A DNA stretch of 64,000 nucleotides from Bactrocera neohumeralis. Lineage: Eukaryota > Arthropoda > Insecta > Diptera > Tephritidae. Under the pieces are notes generated by a model. That model was given only the letters and a program-made list of their open reading frames with translations, did no database searches and was not told where the DNA came from. Location of the stretch: the NCBI RefSeq assembly GCF_024586455.1, contig NC_065921.1, forward strand, positions 44,910,574 through 44,974,573, read 5' to 3'. Each line of letters begins with the position of its first letter. Positions within the stretch are counted from its first letter, which is position 1. Shown here piece by piece: positions 21,745-34,908 of this stretch. The position numbers and the translations under genes are program-made.

Positions 21745-23263
21745 GTTCCTATGTATACACTATATACTCATGCGTGGGACAGATTGGCAGCCTTCTTGGA
21801 TTTTCCAGGGAAGTTGTAATGAGCTGTTCATTTAAGTGAAAATATATACAAACAATCATATCAATATATATATATATAGTATATGCACAAAAGTATGTAT
21901 ACAGCGAATGTTGTAGAGTGATTGCGCCTAAAAGGCGGCGTAAGAAAGGAAGGTGAAAGCTAAAATACAAATAAAGTCGCTTAACTGTACGAAAAATAGA
22001 CCGAAACAAGGACGAAACAGCGATGCAGCAAAAAGTTCGCTATGCCGAAAAAACTTCCAAGGGGGCACGATAGTACAAACACATACATGCACAAAAATAT
22101 AACGTTAATGCAGGGCCTCAGTAAACGTGCCGCGAGCGTAAACGGCAGGTGTCGGAACGGCGTGGATTTGCCTTGGGTGTGTATGTATAGCTGTGTGTGC
22201 ATAAGTACTAGGTCAGTGGGTGGTGGTGAGCTCATTATCAAATCTAGCGTATAAATAAAAAAAATATACCAACTTTTTTGCTAGCTCATATTTTTCCGCA
22301 CGCATATCCAGTTACAAAGAAAAGTACACACATACAAACAAAAAACATACATACTGTATAAACTATGGTGCACAAGTACAAATTCGTAAATCGGGTGTGT
22401 CATGGATATTTCTTTTGTTTGTACTTTTTTAGAAATTTTTACACGTGAGCTATGAGTCAACCTTCCGGCATCAAGGATCCGGGCAACAAATAAAAAGCAC
22501 ACACAGGCAAGCTTAAATGCACGCACACACACAACTAAATGACAGTAAGTTTCTTAGCGTAAAACTTTCATTGTGTGCCACACACATATTCTGCGCGAAC
22601 TTATTGAATGTAAGTATATAGTATGTGCGTGTGTATTAGTATTGTTTTTGGGTGGTCCCATTTAGTTACCGTTAGCTGAAGTAAAATTTCGGGTAATCAA
22701 CGATGAGATCAGCAGGATATAAGCGACAATATAATACCACCTATTTACATTATATATATATTTATATGTATATACATATATACTTGTGTATATATTGATT
22801 TTTGCCTTACCGTTAATGCTTGTATACACACTAATAGAATTATGCAAAGGTCCCCCGCTAGTGTTTTGAAATTTGTGTTCTGTATTCAATTACCAAAAAT
22901 ATATACATATTTATATTGTAATCCATATTATTCAGTTAATTACGGTGTTGTGCAATCCAATTTATGAACACAATCAATATTATTTGTGGTTGGATAACAA
23001 GAAAAAAATAATTGAATAAAATATATGTTATCACGCTGTGGAAGCTTTAGTTTTTTTGAAATCTTATAATTTTTCTCTACGAAAAACTGTCGAAAAACAG
23101 TAAAATTTCAATACTTTTTGTTCAAACCGCCGCCATTTCGTCAAATTTCAAAAAAAAAAAAACAAAAAAGATTCGACAGCGCAATAGCGACTTTTCTACA
23201 GCCAGTCAATAAGTCAATCGAATTGTAACTGCGGTTGTCATCCTGATCATTTAAGTACATATA
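21745..23263. other. Non-coding DNA with microsatellites
   Basis: (TA)n/(CATA)n tracts near 21865-21895 and 22745-22795. 22040-22260 is GC-richer but without a recognisable product. ACAC-rich patches around 22330-22520. Confidence 0.5.
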
Positions 23264-23912
23264 TAGGGTTTTTCAATAATATACAAATGCTTTTTATTTA
23301 AAGTGGAGAGTTTGTTTTGTTTCTAGAGACCAACGACTTCTAATAACCCTACAAGAAGAAGTCTAATTGTGTTTAATCACAACTTCTTGTTGGCCATTAA
23401 ATGTCACAATTTCTTGTAATGATCAAATCTCGTACTATTCTCGCAATGATTCAGTTGTTTCAAGTAAGTAGCCCTGCTTTGCTGGAACCAGATGTTGTCA
23501 AGATCGACTTCTTCCAAATGCGGCCATAAAAAGTTGGTTATCATCGATCTGACTACCAGATCCACCGGATCAAAAGCCACACCAATCACACCTGTCAATA
23601 TAGGTGAATGTAATGGTTGTTCATGAATAATTTATGGATTTTCTTCGCACCAGAATCGACAGTTTTGTTTATTGACCGAACGATTATTACGACCATAATA
23701 TGACAAAAATGCACGAAAAGTTGCAATTAGATAACGATTATTTTGATAGTAAGATTGAATAATTTTTAAACGTCTTTCTTACGTATATCATTTCATGATG
23801 AATACGTAAATATTACTGAATGCTATAAAAACAAATTTCGGATCATGTCATATTAAAAATTGACGAAACAACACTTCACAACAAATCACATAATCCCTTT
23901 TGGAAAACCCTG
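23264..23912 (-). mobile_element. Tc1/mariner-type element with TAGGGTTTTTCAA ends, deleted
   Basis: Left end TAGGGTTTTTCAA and right end TTGGAAAACCCTG (with one extra mismatch) are flanked by TA on both sides (23262-23263; 23913-23914). Minus-strand coding remnants include MITNFLWPHLEEVDLDNIWFQQ, the block carrying the Trp-Phe-Gln-Gln(-Asp) motif of Tc1/mariner DDE transposases, and RSINKTVDSGAKKIHKLF. The catalytic Asp expected after WFQQ is replaced by Ser (WFQQSRAT), and the N-terminal region is missing. Confidence 0.75.
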
Positions 23913-23937
23913 TAAATAACTTTCATAACTTTCTCTA

Positions 23938-24560
23938 GTGGTAGTGGACGAGGACAAGATGAAATATCTCCTGCCATCAAATATACAGTCACTACATTGG
24001 CGACTTTTCTCCCTTGTCAATGTTGACAGTCCTAACTTCGAAGCCGTAGATAATTTCGTCTATCTTGGAACCAGAATTAACACTAACAACAATGCCAGTC
24101 CCGAAATCCAGCGCAGAATAACTCTTGCCAAGTCACTAATAATCCCCGTTTTGCTATATGATGCAGAGGCAAGGACAATGACAATATCTGATGAGTCGGC
24201 GATATAAGTTTTCGAGAGAAATGTTCTCCAGAAGATTTATGGTCCCTTGCGCATCGGCAACGGCAATACCGCAGTCGATGAAACGATGTGCTGTACGAGA
24301 TATACGACGACATTAACATAGTTCAGCGAATTAAGAGACAATACCTAAGCTGGCTAGGAAATGTCATACGAATGGATGAAAATAAACCAGCTCTGGGAGT
24401 ATTCGGCGCAGTACTGGGCCGGTTAAGCAGAGGAAGAGGAAGACCTCCACTCCGTTGGAGAGATCAGGTGGAGACCTGGATGCACTTGGAATCTGGAATT
24501 ACCGCCAAACAGCAAAAAGAAGGAACGCACAAGCGGTATATACGCCAATAAAGAAGAAGA
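23938..24560 (+). pseudogene. RTE-like RT, C-terminal region
   Basis: The frame runs VVDEDKMKYLLPSN, DSPNFEAVDNFVYLGTRINTNN, PEIQRRITLAKSLIIPVLLYDAEAR, then a stop and frameshift, and ends YEIYDDINIVQRIKRQYLSWLGNVIRMDE and RGRGRPPLRWRDQVETW. These are the thumb and C-terminal blocks of RTE-type polymerases. LAK is fused directly to SLIIP; related copies at 34195 and 25596 retain NRCYFGL-type residues here, so this copy has an internal deletion. It begins 26 bp after the preceding Tc1/mariner end. Confidence 0.8.
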
Positions 24561-25595
24561 GAAACGTAATAGTTATAAAACATTGATTTATCAATTCATT
24601 ACCTCCGCGATATGAGCAGTTAGTTAATTATTACATCATTGCTTTAAGTACTAATTGAGGTTATATGTTTTTAAATACGATGTAATGTTATTTTTAATTG
24701 AACAAACTCAAATGTAATTACCTTAAAGTGCACAATGGGAAAATTATTTTTAATAAATAATAAATTTCCAAATTTTTTCGAGAAGCATTTTTAATATGTA
24801 ACACAGTTTTTCAGTAATTTTTTAGCTTATTTGTATTCATATGTATGTATATACAAATTTCCAGTGCATTCATTTAATTCCAACAATTTATTTATGTAAT
24901 TCCTAAATGTGCTCATACTCATAGTTGATGCTCATAAAGTATGAAATATAATGTATACTCGCCAGGGCATGTGTCATAAGCGTATTTTGTAGTCGTGCAC
25001 AAATGTCAACAATTGTTGGCGATGACACAATCGCCTCGCATGTCAGATGTCAAAGAAGAAAGCAAGCGCCACTTAAAAGCAAACAATTGCCTTTTGTCCA
25101 GTCGATGCTAATTTTTATAAACCACAAAGTTATTTACTATTCTATTTTCTTACTCAGAGTATCATAGTATACTATACATACTGTGCATGTAGGTAGTGTG
25201 TATGGGTATGTATGTAAAAGTGATTCAGCTGTATGTCATTATGTATTTATTTTATATGATTTCAAATTCTAAAGCGATTGCGAAGAGACTTATATAAAAA
25301 GAGTTTACCAACCAGAACGACGTGAAGTTAAAATTAAATAAAACACACAAATCCGGTCAAAATGGGTTCGTCTTTTTGTTGTGCAGATAATTTTGTGCCC
25401 TTTACAAACAATCGTCCAACGGGATTGTTCGCCTTCTCACTTTAGCTCGCCTTCAAACGGATATTCTTTGGCTACCCAGAGGGTACTTGGTCTACGACCA
25501 GAAGTCGTGAGCAGCTTGAGGCCACTCGCGAGTGAACGGCACTCAGAGAACTTTCCTCACTTGCGTGAACTTCTGCACGTGACTCCATCCTCTAT
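24561..25595. other. Non-coding DNA; unassigned GC-richer block at 25380-25595
   Basis: The first 800 bases are AT-rich with TATG tracts. 25380-25595 contains a run of more balanced sequence (GGCCACTCGCGAGTG palindrome near 25518) that ends where the RTE relic begins. It may be part of a retroelement leader or LTR, but I cannot show this. Confidence 0.35.
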
Positions 25596-26300
25596 GTGAT
25601 TGATATCATTGGCTTCAATAACCGCGCCGTTAGTTCTGCTTTCTCCAGATTGGATAAGGAAGCGAAGCAAATGGGTCTGGTAGTGAACGAAGATGAAATA
25701 TCTCCTGTCATCAAACAAACAGTAACCGAACTCGCGACATGGCTCTCACGTCACTGTTGACAGTCATAACTTTGAAGTTGTAGATAATTTCGTCTATCTT
25801 AGAATCAGTATTAAAAGCAACAGCAATGTCTGTCTCGAAATCCAACGCAGGATAACTCTTACCAACAGGTGCTACTTCGGACTGAGGAGGCAATTGAGAA
25901 GTAAAGACGACGAACAAAAACCAAACTCTACAAGTCACTCACCGTCCTGCTATATGATGCAGAGACATGGACGATGACAACATGTAATGAGTCTGCGTTA
26001 CGACTTCTCCGGAAGATTTACGTATTTGCAACGGTAAATACCGCAGTCGAAGGAACGATGAGCTATATGAGATATACGACGACATTGACATAGTTCTGCG
26101 AATTAAGAGATAGCGTCTGCGCTGGTGAGGTCACGTCATCCGAATGGACAAAACACTCCAGCTCTGAAAGTATTCAACGCAGTACCCGCCGGAGGAAGCA
26201 GAGGAAGAGAAAGATTCGCTTCGAATCCCCGATTAGCATCAAACAGCGAAAAGGCTATAACCGCGTAAGCGGTGTCTTCGCCAATAACGAAAAAGATCTA
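25596..26300 (+). pseudogene. RTE-like RT, C-terminal region
   Basis: Fragments in successive frames: FSRLDKEAKQMGLVVNED, MKYLLSSNKQ, HVTVDSHNFEVVDNFVYLRISI, EIQRRITLTNRCYFGLRRQLRS, VLLYDAETW-like, and a terminal IKQRKGYNRVSG. Same family as the copies at 3803, 23938, 34195 and 37905 and 5'-truncated like them. An opposite-strand 75-codon frame at 25711-25938 is a shadow. Confidence 0.75.
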
Positions 26301-27544
26301 ATTTTGTACTAACTCCTATTGTATTATGAAAGTACCATTAAATGCCCATTCATTTCCTAAAGAATAGCTAAGAGGCTTTTGCCGGAGAATACGGGTTACT
26401 TTTCATATTTCATTACTGGGTTTAATAAGACGAAGAAAGCAGTGCCTGCAACACAAAAAAGAACAAAACCTCATGGACATATTCAAATCCCGCCACAGTT
26501 GCCGCACAATTTCTCCCACTTTATCGTACAAAATGTCACATGCGCCCAAAGTGACTACGTTCACTGAAATGACAGTAATGCGCGCAGAAATTATGTCCAA
26601 TAAACTTGCATGATAAGGACATACACACACATGCATACATACATGCATAGAGACCGACTTAAATGCGTGCAGGCATACGCAGCACCATGTCGGAAGTGAC
26701 TTTTGCAAAAACATATAATATCTACTCTGCCTATTGCCATTTTCGCACGCAAAAGACATACAAACTGTATATTTACATCATACAACAAATTATGTACATA
26801 TATTTATAGAACAGCATGAACTCGTTACAAACGGCATGATTCTTACATTTCACAACTTTCCACTATGCGCATTCGTGCAGTGCTTCGTTTGTGTTGGTCG
26901 TTTTCAGTTTTTGCACTCGACGCATTGCTTTTGGCCTATCAAAACTTTGATATCATCACTGCTTACCTGTCTGTCCGACAGCTCAAACCGTCAATTCGCC
27001 GTTCCACCGGCCACTCCTCTCTACACTTAACGCCAAACTATTCGCCAGCGCTTCTTTGCCATTTCATAGATGGGTTTGTATGTACATATATAAGTTTATA
27101 TGTATGTAAGTGACATTTGCTTTTGGCAGATCAACGACTGTCATTTTGCCTGTCATTTTTGTAACTCTCAGCGTTGCGTGGCTTGGCAGTTGTAAGCCAT
27201 ATTAACAGAAACGTGCTAACTGTTTCACCATACATAACATGTGTGTGCCTGTGTGTTTATGTGTTTATACGTATGTACGTATGTATAAACGCTTTTTTGT
27301 TATTGTTGTTTGCCATTTATTATTACAATACTGGCATTGCCGTTGTCGTTATCGAAATGACTCTGCGGCACGTAGCCTCAGTGGAGATTTCGCCATACCG
27401 ATTTCAATTCCACTCCTTGTGTAAATACACTTAAGAATACTGCGACTATATAAAGCGGCTTTAAACATAGGTACATGTGTATATAAGTGCTAAAAATATG
27501 AACGTCCGTATACGTATATACATATGTATGTACAGAATAGTGTT
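26301..27544. other. Non-coding DNA with CATA/TGTG microsatellites
   Basis: ACATACACACACATGCATAC-like tract near 26620-26650 and GTGTGTGCCTGTGTG near 27240. 26860-27060 and 27300-27430 are balanced in composition with short frames on several strands, none recognisable. Confidence 0.45.
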
Positions 27545-28290
27545 TATACCCTAAACTGTATACATTGTGACAAAAAACTTATGGCAACGATTTTTCCAGT
27601 CTTCAAAACACTTTGTGGTATGGCCTTCAGTTCCTTCAACAAATTTGGTTTCACCTCTTCGATAGTTTCAGTTTGGCGAACAAGAAAAAATCACACGAAG
27701 TCAAATCTGATGAATACGGTAGTCGATTGATGGTATTCATAGCGTTTTGGCTTTAAATTCGGTCAGAATCGTGGCTTGATGCAATGATGCATTATCATCG
27801 TGTAAAATCCATTAATTGTTCTTCCACAATTCTGCCAAATTGAATTTCTAATTGACCGTCTGTTCCCTCTGTAACACATTCATGATGCACCAAACCACGA
27901 ATATCGAAAAAAACATAAGCCTCACTTTAATTTTTGAGCGGCTTTGGCGTGGTTTTTTGGTTTCGGCTCGTTTTTTCACTTCATTCGGGTGATTGTTGAC
28001 TTGTTTGCATGGTAAACTCATAAACCCTTGTCTCATCGGCAATTATAATGCTCTCCATGAAGTGGAATCAGATCTCGCACGATGAAACATGTCCAAAGAG
28101 ACCTGTTTACGGTACTGTTTTTGAAAAATAATTCAGCTATATCGGGACGAGTCGAGCAAGAATGCGTTTCATACCCAAAATATCCACCAAAAATATTCAA
28201 ACGGACTCGCAAGATATGTCGAGCTGTCTTGCCATCTCTCTATCACTTCATTACGATTTTCAATCACAAATGCAAAAGATTATTCAAGTT
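27545..28290 (-). pseudogene. Mariner transposase relic
   Basis: Minus-strand blocks in order: REMARQLDISCESV (helix-turn-helix), GMKRILARLVP, ESIIIADETRVYEF (damaged first catalytic region), FFDIRGLVHHECVTEG, and YSSDLTSCDFFLFAKLKL near 27730. This is the mariner order. Stops interrupt most blocks and the C-terminus is decayed. Its termini are not clear. Confidence 0.7.
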
Positions 28291-28299
28291 ATCAAATTC

Positions 28300-28441
28300 C
28301 AAAAAGTTTGTCCAGACCGCACCACTATAGAATATAGCTGCCATACAAACTGATCGAGCAAAATCAAGTTCTTGTAAGGAAAATTTGAACTTATGAAGGG
28401 TATTATAGCTTTAGTGCAGCCGAAGTCAACGTGTTTTCTTG
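28300..28441 (+). repeat. INE-1-like (family D1) 3' end fragment
   Basis: Matches the end of the 34909 element: GACCGCACCACTATAG, TATAGCTGCCATACAAACTG, GAAGGGTATTATAGC, a decayed hairpin (CTTTAG...CCGAAG) and CTTG at 28438-28441 followed by T. The 5' part is absent. Confidence 0.75.
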
Positions 28442-29582
28442 TTACAAAGTAATCTTGGCATTACGTTATGCAAAAATTCCTATAGTAAACATGATTTTAC
28501 GTAAATATCACACACACTTACTTACAAACACACTTGAGTACATATAGACCTATTATATTTGTTAGTATTTGCACGAGCGCTCGCATATTGGCTGACGGAA
28601 AACTGTCATAAAACGTGTGTACGTCCGCTTTTCATGGACAACATTTGTGTAAATGACTTTTAGCACTCACGACGATGCCCGAGGGCGGTAACAAATGCAA
28701 AATTAAGGGCTATAAAGGATGATACTTTACGGGTCTATGTGTTTTCGTGGACTTAGATGTAAAAATATTAAAAACATGAAATAAAATAACAGATATATCT
28801 ATAATGTCAGTTTTGTTTCGAAAAATATAGATACATCGATTTAAACAGGAAGACAGATATCGAAAACATGTATTATATCTCAACGAAACCACTTTTTTCT
28901 CGTTTTAAGGACCAGCAGTCCATCATGTTACGGTCCCATTAACATCGATACATCTTCCATAATTCCCAGATTCTGCTCTCCTTGGTTTTCAATACAAATT
29001 CCTAAATTATCCGAGAATGAATTTAGATGATGCAAAGATAGTCTGACTTGATACTTATATTTGCTCTAAAAATTTATAAGCACATTTCGCACAATTTCTT
29101 TAAAATAATTTATGGTTAGCTGGAAACTTTTCGATCTGTCAACCCAACGCTTTTCCAGGATTCACTTTCCAGAGCAGTCATAACTTGAATCTGTTTCTTT
29201 CATTAATTGCTGTACCAGTATGACCATCAAATCACTTATTAAATCACTGAGTTCATTTTGAAAAAATACTTTGGCGCAGGTATTTCACCCTCCCATTCAC
29301 GTAAAGGTGGGCTGTACCATTTTCTGGGAATTTGACGACATCTTGGTTTTTCAAAGTATACGAACTACTTTTGAAACTAAAACGAAACATTTATGAAGTA
29401 AAATAGGACATTTTGTAAACAGTAGATATTTAATAAAACCTTCACATAATGTGGAGAGCCCTTTCACAATTTGAACATAATACCAACTAATACTGAAACA
29501 GATGTCATATACGTAGGTTACCTTTTACATTTGAGAATCAATGGTATGCTGAATCCAATTGAGGTCGTAGACTTCAGAATAA
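28442..29582. other. AT-rich non-coding DNA
   Basis: No feature recognised. Short frames only. Confidence 0.5.
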
Positions 29583-30290
29583 CTTTTTTTATTTCCGTAC
29601 ATGAAATATAAACTAAGAGGTCAACGTTTTTGGCGCCTGATGCGTTCAGAACGCATGTTTGGGGGATAATTCAATTACAGTGGCAAAAGTGCTTTGAGAA
29701 TTGATTCAAACGCATGCAGAAGTCTTAACGGAGTATTATTAAGAAATTACAATAACGGTGCTTCAAAATATGACTATGACAAAGTGAAAGGTGGATTTAT
29801 GCCCGAAAGTAAACAGCTGTCGACTGTATGGATGTTTAAAGATGAGCCGAAGCCCACAAAAATTGTTCGCTCACGAAGCACTACCAAGCAAATGTTTTTT
29901 AGAAAAACTAAACATTTCGCAAACATACCACTAGAATAACACAGAACAGTAAATTTTGAGTGGTCTACAACCATTTGTTTTCGCCAGTTGTTCTTCAGGA
30001 AATCGGAAAAACCAACCGCCCAGACGAATCATTTTTCAACACAATAACAGCTCTCACACATCGACTGAAACCACTTCATCCACGGTAAGGTCCTGACTTG
30101 GCACCGAATAAATTTTTTTTATTTCCGTACATGAAAGATAAACTAAGAGGTCAACGTTTTTGGTGCCTGATGCGTTCAGAACGCATGTTTGGGGGATAAC
30201 TCAATTACAGTGGCAAAAGTGCTTTGAGAATTGATTCAAACGCATGCAGAAGTCTTAACGGAGTATATAATATGTTTAAAAATAATAAAT
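29583..30290 (+). pseudogene. Mariner family M3, rearranged copy with duplicated C-terminal segment
   Basis: Order on the plus strand is C-terminal block (KLRGQRFW, 29583-29736), then the middle of the transposase (YNNGASKYDYDKVKGG, STVWMFKDEPKPTKIVRSRS, TVNFEWSTTIC, to about 30105), then the same C-terminal block again (30113-30266) followed by the true 3' end. The two 154-bp copies, 530 bp apart, differ at only a handful of positions. The first catalytic motif (normally TGDESW) reads KGGFMP. The N-terminus is missing. Same family as 46016-47530. Confidence 0.75.
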
Positions 30291-32085
30291 CGATATTCGA
30301 TGATTAATATTTGTTTTTGTACTCTAATCCGAAAATATAAAAGGAAACCCTCTTATAGCCATACTTATATTTATTTCCCTAAGACTAAACTTTGAATATA
30401 ATATTATTTTATATTTATACACATATTCGCCAAAGGCACTCAACATTTTCTTAGTCTAGTAATTCTGAATCTCCATACGAAGAGAAGTTATCCTCTAAAT
30501 TATTTTTACCTACACAACGCACTTTTTCGATCTAAAGGTATCTAACTTAATGGAAATCTGTCGAACTGAAGAGTATATGCGGATAGGCATATTCTATTGA
30601 CTCAGCGTATGATTAATATTTAAAGGATGGAGATGGAAACCTTGCCAGGTTCGCATTGCAATCTTAAAATTACACAGCTTAGGAAAACAAAAACTTGAAA
30701 TTTTGTCAAATCCAACAGATTGCTGAAAAGTGTTTAGTTGAAACTTATTTGTGAGCAACTAGCTAATGCATTAAACTATGAGCTCATAAAGCTTTTCATC
30801 GAATCTCAATCGTCACTTGGGTGATCTCATAGTTACCAAGGCGATATTGAGAAAGAATATTTTATTCGTTCGAAAATATATCTACTTTTTCTTTCCTTAT
30901 ATTCTCTAGGCTTATCGTGCTTTCAGTGCTAGAACTCGTCTAAAGAATTTCTGACCAAGCTATTATTTAACGAAAAACTTTATTGCCACCCAATTTTTGA
31001 TTGTGAATAGGAACATGACGTGATTTGGAAGAAATTCGACCTTAATAGTATGTATTTTTTTTAATCCTGCTGAAACTATGGCTATGCCACCATCGATCCT
31101 CGATCGAATGTTCCATCTTGTTTGCCTTTTCTTTTCTTCACATGTGTGTATGCCGCTAGTTTCAGGCAATATTTCCCTGTTCTCCATTTATATCGCCAGC
31201 TTTCCATTCATTAATTTGTCTCCTAGAAAATCTCCCCTCTATCGGGAAAGAATGTGCATTACACAAATCTTGTTTTTTTTTGTTCACATGCTCAATCAAG
31301 TCCTAGTCATATAAAATTATACTCCAAAGGTAACTTAGAATTATAACCTAGTTTACTCTTCGTTTCAACTTTTCGTAGATCAAAGCAATAATCTTATTTG
31401 TCTCATAAGATCACTTTACTGTCATTTCATATCACATATGAAATGATATGTATCTAAAGGCTGTAAGCTTCAATTAAGTATAATCATATATAATTTTTAG
31501 TAGTTTCGTTACATCCAGAGAACTTTGGACAGGTTTGACAAATTGATACCACTTAACACCCTCTGGCCACCTATGAACTAAAGTAAACTATCTCAATCTT
31601 TGATGAAAACACTAATTAATTACTTTTATGGAATGTGTCGGAATACATTACATTTACCCACACATACACATGTACATATTTTTAAAATTACTCCTATATC
31701 ACACCAAAAACACTGTATGTACGTCTGTGTATGCTGAAAACTTTCATCGGCTCATATCTGGTCGTATCATTGCAGTGGAAGTGAAGCAGTAATAAAAGTT
31801 TCGACTAAGCTTCGGAACTACACTACAGTTAAAGCTAGCAAGTTTCAACGATATTGCAGTATGTACTTAGGAATTCCGCTCACGTGCAAAACTTTAACGA
31901 AACATACCGCAATTCTGTATGGGTATCAAGTACATACATATATGTAGGATATATGTACATATACTCGTATGGTTGACTCAATAATATTAATTTGTGAATA
32001 CATAGTATATACGAGACACTGTTGTATAACCTGATGAGAAATCGAATGGTACGAACGGATTTGTAGATTTTAAGTTCGGACAAGT
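30291..32085. other. AT-rich non-coding DNA
   Basis: No transposon or gene recognised. A short inverted repeat CATTTCATAT/ATATGAAATG at about 31424-31445 and CATA tracts near 31935-31965. Confidence 0.5.
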
Positions 32086-32912
32086 CAAGTCAGGAAGGGT
32101 TAAGTTCGGGTGTAACCGAACATTTTATACTCTTGCCCATTTGGGGTTTAGGGCATGTTTCCACCCGATTTTATCAATTTTATTACAATAACTCCCGCAT
32201 TGGCCGAAATACTATGTAGTATAAGGTCAACTGGAAGTTCGAAAATCTTTATATTAGGTATATGGGGACTGAAAGAAGTATTGACCCGATTCAACCTATT
32301 TTCGACACAAGAGTATATTATTATGAAAGGAACGGTTTCCCCCAATTTCAATAACAAATTTTACATATTGGCGGATATTTGCCGCAAATTGGTTGAATAT
32401 GTCCAGAGATATGTTATTTCACCATCGTCAAATTTTGCCCGTGCTCATATAAAGCCTTCTTATAACATTCAGGCTGTATATGGCTTATTTTGTTATTGAT
32501 TTATCGCGCTGTTAGTAGTTTTAAGGAAATCTCATATATAGGGATATATAATCCGATTTCAATCATTTCAAATTGTCGGAGGGATTTTTATAAGATTTGT
32601 CTATAGCAAATTTCGTTATTGTAGCTTTAGTGGTTTAGAGGATACGTACATTAAACATATTAGAGGGCGGGTCACCCCCATTTTCGATTTATAGAGTTTT
32701 GTGGGCGTGGCAGTGCTCCGATTACGCCCATCTACGAACTCTTCTTCATTTTTTCCCGAGGAATACGTGTACCTTTCTTTAAGATATCTCACGTTATCAC
32801 TTGGACGGACGAACGGACAGACGGGCCGACTGCAGACACATAGTCACTTGGAATTTAACTCGTCCCGTCATTCTAATCATTTATATATATGGTTATGTGA
32901 ACAAAACCATTA
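32086..32912 (-). mobile_element. INE-1-like element, family D2, slightly 5'-truncated
   Basis: The low-coordinate end reads CAAGTCAGGAAGGGTTAAGTTC then the hairpin GTTCGG-GTGTAA-CCGAAC, TTTTATACTCTTGC. Further on come GTGGGCGTGGCAGTG, AAGATATCTCA, a GGACGGACGAACGGACAGACG tract and GTTATGTGAACAAAACCAT. The terminal palindrome seen at 18232 is missing. Open frames such as 32155-32499 are not coding. Confidence 0.75.
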
Positions 32913-33090
32913 AACCAAATGTCTTCTTTATTGATTCTGATTCTGGTTGAGAGCAACAATTGAACGATTAGCACAAAAGATATCTTTCTATATCCCGAAC
33001 ATACAGTTTGAAAAGCTGAGAAGGAAACGTCGTAAACACTACATATAAATGAGCAGCATGATTTATTCATGTCCGTCTGTACATACGCGA

Positions 33091-33321
33091 ATCCTGTAAG
33101 GATTTGTCCTGTCAACGGGGTTTTTTCTGAGGCGTCACCGTAAATAGCGTCGCAAAGACCGAGTTTTAAGTATTTTTTTCCAAAAATTTCAGAATTTCTT
33201 TGTTAATAGTGTATTTTTTGTAATAATAAAAAATTCTAATATAATATTTCATTTTTTATATGAGAAAAAAATTGTTGAAAAATGCTGCTTTTTACCCGAG
33301 GAAACCCATGTAACCCTTTAA
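33091..33321. mobile_element. TTAA MITE, right part (second copy of the 8321 family)
   Basis: ATCCTGTAAGGATTTGTCCTG, AAGACCGAGTTTTAAG, TTTTTTCCAAAAATTTC and the end CCGAGGAAACCCATGTAACCC-TTTAA parallel 8427-8626. The left terminus is absent; the sequence before 33091 resembles a decayed D1 tract (CATGTCCGTCTGTACATACG). Confidence 0.7.
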
Positions 33322-34190
33322 CGTTTTTGCTTCTTTTCATTTCGTTTCTCTAATCAAAGTTTTAAACAAATCTATCGAAAGCTTTTTCTGCAGGGGTTCT
33401 ACGAAAGCTTTTTATAATACAGTATATCATATGTAGTTTCATATATACTACATTGCGTATATATGTATATATGTACATACATACATACATATGCTTGTGC
33501 GGATTAGCTACAAAGTTTTCCTATTCCTTAAAACTCGCAATAACTTTAGTTTCGGAAAAAAAGTTCTAAGTACTTCGTAACGTGAGTTTTTATTAAATGC
33601 AAAAATGCGAAATATGCTATTAAAATGGATATCATATATTCTTTTTTATAGAAGTATAGTGTTTAGTTATGTGCAAATGAGGCTACTTATTACATACAAA
33701 TGTAAATATAATATACATATATTTAGATTTGTTACACTTTGATACATACTTTACACTAAAATATCGATTAGATTACATATATAAATTATATGAGTACTTA
33801 TGACACTTTATCAAAGGCGGTTCTGTAAAAGTACGGTAAGAACTCTATTTCTGCGTTGAAGTATCAAATTCGAAAGCATTTTCATACAAATAGTTTTAAT
33901 TTCAAAAACTCTCAAAGTGAATTTTATAAAAGATTTTTTCTCAACAAAAGTCGACATCTTTTTTGTATCCTATTTATTATATTTCGAACGCAACATTATG
34001 GATTGGTATAAAAATAAGTGAAAATGCAGTATTTTTGTTGGTCCGTTGATTGGTCAACAACTTAATTAAAATTATATTTTTTATATCGAACAGATTTCAA
34101 ACCGTTAAAAACAATTAGTTTTCTAAACTAAGAAAACATACAAAAGTATTAGCTGAATTCCACAAACTCAATTATTAGCTGCTCTTAAAC
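33322..34190. other. AT-rich non-coding DNA
   Basis: CATA/TATG tracts near 33450-33495. Nothing else recognised. Confidence 0.5.
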
Positions 34191-34194
34191 GTCT

Positions 34195-34575
34195 TTATTC
34201 GGAATGTAGCAGCAAGTTCTTCTTTGCAGGCGTAGACACCGGAGCGACAGTCATTTCTTTTTTTCGCTATTTGGCGCCAATTCGAGATATCAGGTACAGC
34301 CAGGTCATCGTATATCTCGTACAACTCTTCGTTTCATTGACTGCGGTATTCGCCGTTGCCAATGCGCAAAGAACGATAAATCTTCCGCAAAGCCGTTCTC
34401 TCGAACACTTCTAAGACCGACTCTGCACCATATAGCAGGACGGGAATAATGAGTGACCTATAGAGTTTGGTTTTTCTTCGTCGAGAGAGAACTTTACTTT
34501 TCAATTGCCTATTCAGTCCAAAGTAGCATTTGTTGGCAAGAATGATTCTGTGCTGGATTTCGAGGCTGAAAGTGA
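34195..34575 (-). pseudogene. RTE-like RT, C-terminal fragment
   Basis: Minus strand: LEIQHRIILANKCYFGLNRQLKSKV, RRRKTKLYRSLIIPVLLYGAES, VLEVFERTALRKIYRSLRIGN, ELYEIYDDLAVPDISNWRQ and a lysine-rich tail. The central part is quite well preserved; YDDLA is fused to PDISNWRQ with loss of the intervening block (RIQRLRWLGH in relatives). Poly-A or 3' end not seen. Confidence 0.8.
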
Positions 34576-34908
34576 AGTCCCATTTAACATTAATATGATT
34601 CTGGATAATTTTATTAAAAAGAGAAATTTTGGGAAACGTGGCACCTTTCTGACAGAATTACTTTAGTTAGCCGGTATGACCTATAATGAATATAACTAAG
34701 GTAAGTAGATAGGTAGAGTGGCTGTCGGGCGACGCATCGAGGCCTTCAAGAAGCCCATTGTTATGCTACCGGTACCAATACTCCCACACTCTATTGTCTG
34801 TTCTCAGAACCACCCCGTGCTTCTGATGAAGTTCAGCAGCGTAAAAAGTTTTATGTTTTCAACCTCTGAAACTTCATTCAGAAACCCTCGACAGATAGTT
34901 GCGATTAT

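Noticed and set aside
25381..25599. 72-codon plus frame as a host exon
   Set aside because: No splice signals or recognisable motif, and it runs into the RTE relic boundary; more likely leader or repeat sequence.
30963..31314. Overlapping 74- and 78-codon frames on opposite strands
   Set aside because: No recognisable motif, no splice signals and no support from context.
34220..34240. TTCTTCTTTGCAG as a plus-strand splice acceptor
   Set aside because: It lies within the minus-strand RTE relic and is explained by the coding remnant there.
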